From contig CAZMFZ010000030.1 in NCBI GenBank assembly GCA_964565665.1, positions 1 through 29,857 of the forward strand: a stretch of DNA of 29,857 nucleotides, in the 5' to 3' direction. Shown here piece by piece: positions 23,615 to 29,857 of the stretch. The position numbers were made by a program, and so were the translations under genes. The notes below the pieces were generated by a model that saw only the letters and a program-made list of their open reading frames with translations, was not told where the DNA came from and did no database searches. Source of the DNA: CAZMFZ01 sp964565665. Lineage in GTDB: Bacteria > Bacteroidota > Bacteroidia > Cytophagales > UBA9547. Each line of letters begins with the position of its first letter. Position 1 is the first letter of the stretch.

Positions 23615-24835
23615 ATGATACTTCATTCAAAGTTTAAGATTCAAGCAGCTTTAATTTCTGTTATAATTTCTATAGGCTCAGTTTCAGCTCAAACTAATTC
23701 AGATGCAGCAGGTCGCTTATTACGTGATTCTCCAAATCCTATATACACCGCTGTTCCGTTTTTAACTATCGCTCCCGATTCAAGAGCGGCTTCTTTGGGC
23801 GATCAAGGGGTAGCCACCACACCCGATGAATATTCCGCCCATTGGAATCCTGGCAAATTAGCCCAAGTAAAAAAAGATTTTGGATTTGCATTAGCATATA
23901 ATCCATGGCTGCGAAAAATAGTAAACGACATGTCGTTAGTATATTTAACAGGTTATTATAAGCTAAGAAAAGAAGATGCGGTAAGCTTATCATTGACTTA
24001 TTTCGACCTAGGAAAAATCAATTTTACTGATGGGTATGGAGCACCTATTATAGATTATAACCCACGAGAATTTTCAGCAATGGGTACCTATTCAAGAATA
24101 TTGGGCAGGGGCTTTAGTGGGGGATTGAGTTTGAAATACATATTTTCAGATCTTTCAGGAAACTTTTCTGCAGGCGCTGGTAATCAAGCTCGTCCTGGCC
24201 AAGCTGCTGCTGCTGATGTTGGCTTTTATTACAATAGAGATTTGGTGATTGACGATCGCGATTTCAACATTGCTGCTGGAATAGCCATTACCAATATTGG
24301 CAACAAAATTTCCTATTCCAGCAACTCAAGGGCTGATTTCATACCCACTACACTTCGCTTAGGTACCGTTTTAACCCACCAAGTGGATGATTTTAACAAA
24401 TTTAGCTTAGCCTTGCAAGCCACTAAACTAATGGTACCATCATCTAAAGTTGAATTTGATTCCAAAGATTCATTAAAAACTACTCCATTTTTTAGAACCC
24501 CAAACAGAAACCTAGTGGGTGGTATGTTCAGTTCATTTAACGATGCACCTGGTGGGGCTAGCGAGGAATTGAGGGAAATAATGTATAGCGTAGGTGTGGA
24601 ATATTGGTACGATGATATGTTTGCCATTCGTGGAGGCTATTTTTACGAAGATGCCAGAAAGGGTAATAGAAAATACTTTACGGTTGGTTTGGGTATCCGC
24701 TATCAAACAGTAGGCATTGATATGGCTTATTTGATAGCTACATCTGTTACCAACCCTCTAGCTGAATCATTTCGTTTTGGACTTTCTTTCAATTTCGACA
24801 GAAAAAGTAAAGAGGCAGATTCGGTTGTAGAGTAG
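23615..24835 (+). CDS. porV: Type IX secretion outer membrane protein PorV
   Basis: This 406-residue protein has an N-terminal signal peptide (cleavage after SVSAQ, about residue 25) followed by TAVPFLTIAPDSRAASLGDQ, GVATTPDEYSAHWNPGKLAQ and alternating strands consistent with an outer membrane beta-barrel of the FadL-like type. The motif APDSRAASLGDQGVAT is characteristic of PorV (LptO). PorV shuttles cargo from the translocon to PorU at the cell surface. The barrel ends in VTNPLAESFRFGLSFNFDRK, an aromatic-rich last strand. It is placed directly after porU on the same strand, probably in one transcript. No frame damage. Confidence 0.93.
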   Translation: MILHSKFKIQAALISVIISIGSVSAQTNSDAAGRLLRDSPNPIYTAVPFLTIAPDSRAASLGDQGVATTPDEYSAHWNPGKLAQVKKDFGFALAYNPWLRKIVNDMSLVYLTGYYKLRKEDAVSLSLTYFDLGKINFTDGYGAPIIDYNPREFSAMGTYSRILGRGFSGGLSLKYIFSDLSGNFSAGAGNQARPGQAAAADVGFYYNRDLVIDDRDFNIAAGIAITNIGNKISYSSNSRADFIPTTLRLGTVLTHQVDDFNKFSLALQATKLMVPSSKVEFDSKDSLKTTPFFRTPNRNLVGGMFSSFNDAPGGASEELREIMYSVGVEYWYDDMFAIRGGYFYEDARKGNRKYFTVGLGIRYQTVGIDMAYLIATSVTNPLAESFRFGLSFNFDRKSKEADSVVE

Positions 24836-24848
24836 CCAAATACTTTTG

Positions 24849-25013
24849 TCAGTTTTTATTTTCGTAAACCAAATTAATATTTTCAAGCAGAGAGTTCATC
24901 TTTTTGGTGTGCAATCTATCTTCATCAAATGATTTTACATTTTGATGGTATTCATTTTTTAACTTGAAAAAATATTGAAAAGGATTAACTAGTTTAAAAT
25001 TCCTGAAATTCAT
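24849..25013 (-). CDS. Possible small protein of unknown function
   Basis: A minus-strand frame from the ATG at 25013 codes for 54 residues (MNFRNFKLVNPFQYFFKLKN ... MNSLLENINLVYENKN). Composition is typical of this genome but no family is recognised, and no clear promoter or ribosome site is seen. It may be a remnant or a chance frame, and it is convergent with porV. Confidence 0.25.
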   Translation of the reverse strand: MNFRNFKLVNPFQYFFKLKNEYHQNVKSFDEDRLHTKKMNSLLENINLVYENKN

Positions 25014-25046
25014 AGTTGCAACCAATTGTGCATCCAAGTAAATCAA

Positions 25047-25235
25047 TTTTAATAATTATAACTTTTAAATACTTCACACAGCTTGTTTTATTAGACAAAC
25101 ATCAAGTTACTTTCGATTAAAAATGAGTTACCTTTTCAAAATCAAATAATTATATCATCCAAATTTTAGGTAGAAACAACTACCTGACTGGCTTCATTAT
25201 AGAAATATAAATATTCTTCCTAATAATTTATTATT
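25047..25235. other. Gene-free stretch left of the miniature element
   Basis: This A/T-rich sequence has no credible coding frame, RNA gene or repeat that I can see. With the element at 25236-25572 it forms the longest non-coding part of the core region. Confidence 0.5.
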
Positions 25236-25572
25236 TAGGGTCTGCTGAAAAACCAAAAGAATGACATTGGGGATAACTGGGGACTTATTTGGGCTATATT
25301 TACATTGAAATTTGGGTAGGGTGAAGCTCATATTTCTTTGCTATGGCCTCAACGGTAGTTTGTTCTTTTAATGATTCAAGTACTACTTTTTTCTTGAAAT
25401 CGGTGCTGAATTTGCGCCTTGTTGTACCCATAATTGTTGTATTTAGAAAGTTTATAATTAATACTATTTTCTCTCCTAACTTTCTGTCCTAATTTTTGGG
25501 GTACATTATATATCATTGCCAAATAGTCTAATTCTAAATAAAATCAGTTGCTGAGTTTTTCAGCAGACCCTA
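25236..25572. mobile_element. Miniature element with IS3-type OrfA fragment
   Basis: Perfect 18-bp terminal inverted repeats, TAGGGTCTGCTGAAAAAC at 25236-25253 and its complement at 25555-25572, bound about 337 bp. Between them lies a short minus-strand frame for the first about 43 residues of an IS3-type OrfA. The rest of the transposase is missing, so the element is not autonomous and would need a full-length relative to move. The innermost flanking bases (TA on both sides) allow a 2-bp duplication, but this overlaps the repeat and is not proven. No longer target duplication is visible. Confidence 0.85.
25300..25431 (-). pseudogene. N-terminal fragment of IS3-family OrfA
   Basis: From the ATG at 25431 the minus strand encodes MGTTRRKFSTDFKKKVVLES then LKEQTTVEAIAKKYELHPTQ and ends ISM followed by TAA. 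This is the N-terminal helix-turn-helix of OrfA in IS3-family elements (usual continuation QISxWKKxFL). The loss comes right after the recognition helix, where an internal deletion joined it to the other end of the element. It lies within the miniature element bounded by the 18-bp repeats. Confidence 0.85.
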
Positions 25573-25648
25573 GTAAAAGTTACTTTTTCATATTTGTAGA
25601 TATTCAGAGAAAAAAATAATTTTTAAACCTTAAAATCAAAATAGCAAA

Positions 25649-26083
25649 ATGGGATTTTTCGATTCACTTTTAAAAGTATCAACTCCGGAAATCAAAACAG
25701 AAAAAGAAGCTTATGCAGCTATTATTTATTCTTCAATGGCCATTGATGGCGAAATTTCAGAAGAAGAAGTGCATGATTTGATTGAAATGGTGGCTCATAA
25801 TAGGATGTTTAAAGGAGCAAACATTAATGAAATTTTCAAAACCATTGCAGCCAATTACAAAGCCGCAGGAAGCTTTGAGAAAATGGTGGAAGTAGCCATT
25901 CCTAAAATTACTGAGGAAAATAAGGCCAAACTTTTTGTGACTGTGATAGATATTATTTTATCAGACGGTATTGTGGCTCAAAAAGAAAAAGAACTAATTG
26001 AAAAGCTAAAAGTGGGCTTACACATTACTGATGATTTGGCAGCCAAAGCTATTGAGGTCTTACTTATTAAAAACAAAGAGTAA
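25649..26083 (+). CDS. TerB-like tellurite-resistance family protein
   Basis: This 144-residue protein, MGFFDSLLKVSTPEIKTEKE, then AAIIYSSMAIDGEISEEEVH and a second similar helical unit (VTVIDIILSDGIVAQKEKEL), has the paired acidic helix-loop units (DGEISEEE, DGIVAQKE) of the TerB fold. Those units bind divalent metals in TerB of Klebsiella. It has no membrane segment. TerB-like proteins in Bacteroidota occur outside ter operons, and their role is not settled. It is followed by a strong terminator and is convergent with hemA. Confidence 0.75.
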   Translation: MGFFDSLLKVSTPEIKTEKEAYAAIIYSSMAIDGEISEEEVHDLIEMVAHNRMFKGANINEIFKTIAANYKAAGSFEKMVEVAIPKITEENKAKLFVTVIDIILSDGIVAQKEKELIEKLKVGLHITDDLAAKAIEVLLIKNKE

Positions 26084-26105
26084 AAATATAAAACTAATAG
26101 AATGC

Positions 26106-26139
26106 AAAAAGCCGATTCAATAATTTGAATCGGCTTTTT
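26106..26139. terminator. Strong bidirectional terminator between terB-like gene and hemA
   Basis: A perfect 15-bp stem, AAAAAGCCGATTCAA (26106-26120) with TTGAATCGGCTTTTT (26125-26139), has a 4-nt loop and an A-run on one side and T-run on the other. It serves both convergent genes. Confidence 0.92.
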
Positions 26140-26177
26140 CATTGTATTCCTTCGCCCAAAAGGCTATGACATGGTAT

Positions 26178-27455
26178 TTAGGAGACAACCTTCTGCTTTT
26201 CAAGGTCGAAAAGCTCATTCAGCATTAGCATGAGTGAATCTTGCTCGCCACGTTTGCAAGCGGCTTTCAGTTGCACCACTGGTAGCTTTATTATTTTTTG
26301 CATCATATTTCTTGTGATGGTTTCCACCACTCTCAACTCATTTTCAGAAAGCTGCTTTTGAAACCTATTCAATTCTTCTATACGAATGGTTTCTAAGGCA
26401 TTTTTAATCTTGTGAATGGTAGGCGATACCTCCATTTCTTTTGTCCAGTTTAAAAAATCGTAGCAAGCCTCATTCAACAATGCTTGCACATGAGGAATAG
26501 CATCTATTCGTTTTTGTTGAGCAATCGAGGTTTTTTTATTTAGGTCTTCAATATTGTAAAGTATCACACCAGCAATAGTTTCTACATCAGCCTCTATACT
26601 TCGCGGCACAGCCAAATCGATAAAATATTTATGTGAAAATACTTTTACATCACTCAGTTTAGCTGCATTGATAATAGGGGCATCTACCTGCACAGCTGAA
26701 ATAACTGCGTCAAAGTATTTAATATGACTTGCAAGAAGTTCATAGGGCAAAATTTCTAGTTTTTGATCTTGTGCAATTTTTGAAGCCAACATTTCGGCAT
26801 TGGCAAGGGTACGATTGCAAATGATGATATTGTTATAGCCAAAGCTTAGCAGATTTTTGGCAGTATCTTCACCAAGTTCGCCTGCTCCAATCAGAAGTAT
26901 TCTGGCGTTTTTATTTGCTAATAATACTTCTTCTATCAGCTCTGTAGCGGCATAGGATATAGATGCTGCCCCATCTCGGAAGGAAGTTTCTTGGGTGATT
27001 TTCTTATTTGTGTAAAAAATGGAGTGCATTAATCGATGCAGAAATGGCCCAGCCATATTCACATCTGCCGACCATTGATAGGCATCTTTTATCTGGCCAG
27101 CAATCTGAATATCGCCTACCACTTGGGCATGTAGCCCTGCTGATACTTCAAATAGGTACTTTACTGCCTCTGCATTGTCGGAAATTCTGATGAAGTATTT
27201 GCTTAAATCACCTTGCTTCCCTATTTCAGTATGGGCAATGATATAGGCAATGAGTTGCTCATTGATATTGATTTCAGAAGTGTAGTAAAGCTCGGTGCGA
27301 TTGCAGGTAGAAACAATCAGAGCTTCATTCAAATCAAATTTTTCTTTTAAATCAAGAAGTAGTGTTTTACAGCCTTTTTCATGCAACGAGAATAATTCTC
27401 TAATTTCTAAAGGGGTATTTTTAAAGGATAAGGAAACGGCTTTTAAGATACTCAA
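26178..27455 (-). CDS. hemA: Glutamyl-tRNA reductase
   Basis: This 425-residue enzyme reduces glutamyl-tRNA(Glu) to glutamate-1-semialdehyde, the entry to C5-pathway tetrapyrrole synthesis. Motifs seen are VSLSFKNTPLEIRELF, the active-site ALIVSTCNRTELYY with nucleophile Cys51, HAQVVGDIQIAGQIKDAY, the NADPH-binding ARILLIGAGELGEDTAKNLL and a C-terminal dimerisation helix. Position 112-region GDIQIAGQ replaces the usual GExQILGQ, a conservative change. The only sensible start is the TTG at 27455 (SILKAVSLS follows), as no ATG or GTG is in frame upstream. The gene is monocistronic, with a terminator after it and a putative promoter at 27505-27535. Confidence 0.93.
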   Translation of the reverse strand: MSILKAVSLSFKNTPLEIRELFSLHEKGCKTLLLDLKEKFDLNEALIVSTCNRTELYYTSEININEQLIAYIIAHTEIGKQGDLSKYFIRISDNAEAVKYLFEVSAGLHAQVVGDIQIAGQIKDAYQWSADVNMAGPFLHRLMHSIFYTNKKITQETSFRDGAASISYAATELIEEVLLANKNARILLIGAGELGEDTAKNLLSFGYNNIIICNRTLANAEMLASKIAQDQKLEILPYELLASHIKYFDAVISAVQVDAPIINAAKLSDVKVFSHKYFIDLAVPRSIEADVETIAGVILYNIEDLNKKTSIAQQKRIDAIPHVQALLNEACYDFLNWTKEMEVSPTIHKIKNALETIRIEELNRFQKQLSENELRVVETITRNMMQKIIKLPVVQLKAACKRGEQDSLMLMLNELFDLEKQKVVS

Positions 27456-27504
27456 TATGCTATTATATTAGTAATGCAAATTTAATTCTGCTGTGATTCT
27501 AATA

Positions 27505-27535
27505 CCCAAGTATTGCTTATTTAAAATGGTTCAAA
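27505..27535 (-). promoter_or_regulatory. Putative hemA promoter
   Basis: On the minus strand TTTG (27535-27532), 19 nt, then TACTTGGG (27512-27505) partly fits the TTTG-N19-TAnnTTTG form, about 50 bp before the hemA start. Confidence 0.3.
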
Positions 27536-27554
27536 ATAAAATCGCATTGAATTG

Positions 27555-28265
27555 CTAACGCATATTGTGATAAACTGCCTGCACATCATCATCATCTTCC
27601 AGTTTTTCAATTAATTCTATTACTTCATCTGCTTGCTCGTCTGATAAATCTTCTTTAAACACACTTGGAATGCGTTGCAGCTCGGCAGTGGTTACGTTTA
27701 TCTTTTTATCCTCTAAAGCTTTTTGCATGGCTCCAAAATCGCTCAAATCAGCATAGACTACTATTTCATCTTCTTCTTGCGCTATTTCATCGGCCCCAAA
27801 ATCTATCAATTCCAATTCCAAATCTTCTACATTTAAGCCCTCAGCAGGGAATCGGAATACCGCTTTTCTTGAAAACATAAACGATACGCTTCCCGAAGTG
27901 CCTATTGCTCCCCCATTTCTCGAAAAAATCACCCTTAAATTCGCAATGGTACGGTTAGGATTGTCAGTAGCAGTTTCGACTATAAATGGAATTCCGTGTG
28001 GGCCATAGCCTTCATACACTATTTCATCCATTTCCTTTTCATCTTTGCCCAAAGCCCTTTTTATAGCCGCATCAATATTGTCTTTAGGCATATTTACGCC
28101 TTTTGCATTTTGAATGGCAGCTCTCAATCGGTTGTTTCCCGCAAGGTCGGCTCCACCCGATTTTACAGCCATTACTATTTCTTTTCCTAGTTTGGTAAAT
28201 GCCTTCGACATAGCACTCCAACGCTTCATTTTTCTCCCTTTGCGAAATTCGTATGCTCTTCCCAT
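27555..28265 (-). CDS. yebC: YebC/TACO1-family protein
   Basis: This 236-residue protein reads MGRAYEFRKGRKMKRWSAMS then KAFTKLGKEIVMAVKSGGAD, then NNRLRAAIQNAKGVNMPKDN, and DEIVYEGYGPHGIPFIVETA followed by TDNPNRTI. All are hallmarks of the YebC/TACO1 family, cytoplasmic proteins that bind DNA or the ribosome. Recent work on the family ties it to translation of proline-rich stretches. The C-terminal domain ends in an acidic helix (EDLSDEQADEVIELIEKLED). The start ATG at 28265 and length fit the family (about 240-250). The frame is clean. Confidence 0.92.
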   Translation of the reverse strand: MGRAYEFRKGRKMKRWSAMSKAFTKLGKEIVMAVKSGGADLAGNNRLRAAIQNAKGVNMPKDNIDAAIKRALGKDEKEMDEIVYEGYGPHGIPFIVETATDNPNRTIANLRVIFSRNGGAIGTSGSVSFMFSRKAVFRFPAEGLNVEDLELELIDFGADEIAQEEDEIVVYADLSDFGAMQKALEDKKINVTTAELQRIPSVFKEDLSDEQADEVIELIEKLEDDDDVQAVYHNMR

Positions 28266-28390
28266 TATTTTACTTGCTTGTGTAGATAATTATGATTGCA
28301 AAATTGCTTAATTGACACAGAAATTAAAAATCTATTTGCATTAGTTTCCGTACTTTCTAAAAACTAGAATACAATAATTTATACACCTTT

Positions 28391-29158
28391 ATGACAGAAA
28401 TTGAAAGCCCACGCTACAAAACAAACACCATCACATCCGATAAAGAAACCATTGAATCCGAGCGTACATTTTTATCAGGACCTTTAGATAGGTTTATAGA
28501 GTTCAGAATGGCATTCAGGGTATTTTTTGAATTTATAAGAGGATTTAGAAAACTTCACTTTGTAGGGCCTTGCATTACAGTTTTTGGTTCGGCACGATTT
28601 AAAGAAGGGCATAAATACTATGAAATGGCTCGGGAAATGGGGGCTGCGATATCGCAATCGGGCTTTTCGGTAATGACAGGGGGCGGCCCTGGCATAATGG
28701 AAGCTGCCAATAGAGGAGCAAAAGAGGCTGGCGGAAAATCAGTAGGCTGCAACATCATATTACCATTTGAGCAAAATCCAAATCCCTATTTAGATATTTG
28801 GGTAGATATTCGTTATTTCTTCGTTAGGAAAGTTTTTCTATTAAAATATTCTTATGGATTTGTAGTAATGCCAGGCGGTTTTGGCACACTTGATGAGTTT
28901 TTCGAAGCCTTAACACTTATTCAAACTAAAAAAATAGAAGACTTTCCTGTGGTACTGATGGGTAAAGATTTTTACCAACCATTGGTAGATATGGCATTAA
29001 AAATGAAAGAGGAAGGCACAATTTCATCTTCAGATATGCGATTGGTATTTCTCACAGATTCTATTGAAGATGCAGTAGCTTACATAGAGAAACAAACATT
29101 GAAATCGCCCAAATACAAGCTCAAAAAAATAAAGAAAATGACTATTTTGGGGGAATAA
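28391..29158 (+). CDS. LOG-family protein (TIGR00730 type)
   Basis: This 255-residue protein has a Rossmann-like fold with the LOG motifs MTGGGPGIMEAANRGA (residues 95-110) and PGGFGTLDEFFEALTLIQ (161-178, the PGGxGTxxE catalytic motif). LOG-type enzymes release free cytokinin bases or split nucleoside monophosphates; many bacterial members are annotated only as a Rossmann-fold nucleotide-binding protein. The first 50 residues precede the core and carry an amphipathic helix (FIEFRMAFRVFFEFIRGFRK). It is divergent from yebC, with 125 bp between the starts. The substrate cannot be told from sequence. Confidence 0.85.
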   Translation: MTEIESPRYKTNTITSDKETIESERTFLSGPLDRFIEFRMAFRVFFEFIRGFRKLHFVGPCITVFGSARFKEGHKYYEMAREMGAAISQSGFSVMTGGGPGIMEAANRGAKEAGGKSVGCNIILPFEQNPNPYLDIWVDIRYFFVRKVFLLKYSYGFVVMPGGFGTLDEFFEALTLIQTKKIEDFPVVLMGKDFYQPLVDMALKMKEEGTISSSDMRLVFLTDSIEDAVAYIEKQTLKSPKYKLKKIKKMTILGE

Positions 29159-29179
29159 ACCCTGAATTATAAAGAATTT

Positions 29180-29857
29180 TTAGCTGTCAAATCTCGTTAC
29201 GTTTACCAAGCCCTGAATATTTCGCAGTTTAATTAAAAGGCCTTCTAGATGCTCGGTATCATTAACAAATAGCGTAATTCTGCCTTCAAAAATACCGTCT
29301 TCAGTGTCGAATGATAGTTTTCGAATATTTACCTTTAATTCATTAGAAATAATCTGTGTGATTTCATTTACAAGCCCTACTCTGTCGGAGCCTTCAAGCA
29401 ATAACTCTACTGAAAAAGCCTCCTCTTGCTGAGAAGTCCATTTTGCTTTGATAATGCGATAGCTATATTTCGACATCAATTCTACAGCATTGGGGCAGGT
29501 TGTCCGATGAATTTTTATACCCTCACTCACAGTTACAAACCCAAATACATCATCACCAGGAATAGGATTGCAACACGCAGCCAAAGAATAATTGATTTTC
29601 TGCATATCCTCGCCTATAAGTAGCAAATCGGTAGATTTGCCCTTAATGCGAGTCATTTCCTTTTCAAAAGCCTTTTTATCAGTTATTTTAGGTTTTAGTG
29701 ATTCAGTAGTAAGCTCAAGTTTGGGTTTCTCTTTGTTAAAATCTTTTATAGTGGAAATGTCAATCAACCCTTTGGCAATCTTTGAAAATAATTCAAGTGA
29801 ATTTTTTTCGTGATAATATTCCAACAGCTTCTTTACATTATCATCGTGCAATTCTGC
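29180..29857 (-). CDS. RelA/SpoT (p)ppGpp synthetase/hydrolase, C-terminal part
   Basis: The minus-strand frame is open to the right edge and gives the last about 225 residues. It contains a zinc-finger/RIS domain with YSLAACCNPIPGDDVFGFVT then IKIHRTTCPNAVEL (paired cysteines and histidine), and a C-terminal ACT domain (SVELLLEGSDRVGLVNEITQ ... RITLFVNDTEHLEGLLIKLR). These regions regulate the catalytic N-terminal half, which lies outside the window. Bacteroidota usually carry long bifunctional RelA/SpoT enzymes that make and degrade the stringent-response alarmone. It is convergent with the LOG gene, 21 bp between the stops. Confidence 0.92.
   Translation of the reverse strand, partial: AELHDDNVKKLLEYYHEKNSLELFSKIAKGLIDISTIKDFNKEKPKLELTTESLKPKITDKKAFEKEMTRIKGKSTDLLLIGEDMQKINYSLAACCNPIPGDDVFGFVTVSEGIKIHRTTCPNAVELMSKYSYRIIKAKWTSQQEEAFSVELLLEGSDRVGLVNEITQIISNELKVNIRKLSFDTEDGIFEGRITLFVNDTEHLEGLLIKLRNIQGLVNVTRFDS

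Overview
The window looks like a chromosomal segment of a low-GC member of the Bacteroidota. The support is a PorU/PorV pair of the type IX secretion system (T9SS), a T9SS C-terminal sorting domain, a Bacteroidota-type tail-fibre-like surface protein, several putative promoters of the Bacteroidota form (TTTG, about 19 nt, TAnnTTTG) and the choice of housekeeping genes. The genus cannot be named from the sequence.

Layout. (1) 1-1400: the 3'-truncated end of a DUF58 protein gene and a small XRE regulator, both on the minus strand. (2) 1450-12000: an accessory, surface-glycan-like region. It holds a tail-fibre-like exported protein joined to a broken T9SS-sorted reading frame, a broken GT39-type membrane glycosyltransferase, a DUF2442 gene, a RelE-type toxin-antitoxin pair, a 120-residue protein behind a striking helically phased repeat array, two more broken membrane glycosyltransferases, an intact GT2 transferase, an intact polytopic GT-C-like protein and a broken DUF2442 gene. 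(3) 12000-24840: mostly housekeeping. Genes are ppc, a methyltransferase, a prephenate dehydrogenase, a YkoF-like protein followed by an orphan YetF tail, a J-domain-like protein, lolD, a small split membrane gene, pssA, purS, porU and porV. (4) 24840-25650: a gene-poor stretch holding a roughly 337-bp miniature element with 18-bp terminal inverted repeats and a fragment of an IS3-type OrfA. (5) 25650-29857: a TerB-like gene, hemA, yebC, a LOG-family gene and the C-terminal part of a RelA/SpoT protein that runs off the right edge.

How the parts relate. PorU and PorV act together at the outer membrane to process and anchor T9SS cargo; the broken reading frame at 3.2-3.9 kb ends in such a cargo signal. 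pssA and purS overlap by one base and are probably coupled. The glycosyltransferase region appears to be decaying: at least nine frame breaks, nearly all one-base changes in short homopolymers, lie between 3.2 and 11.8 kb, whereas ppc, porU, porV, hemA, lolD and the other long core genes are uninterrupted.

The most unusual signal is at 6957-7163. Six copies of TGTCAT (or its complement ATGACA) sit at exact multiples of 21 bp, just upstream of a good putative promoter for the 120-residue protein gene. This looks like an operator array on one face of the helix.
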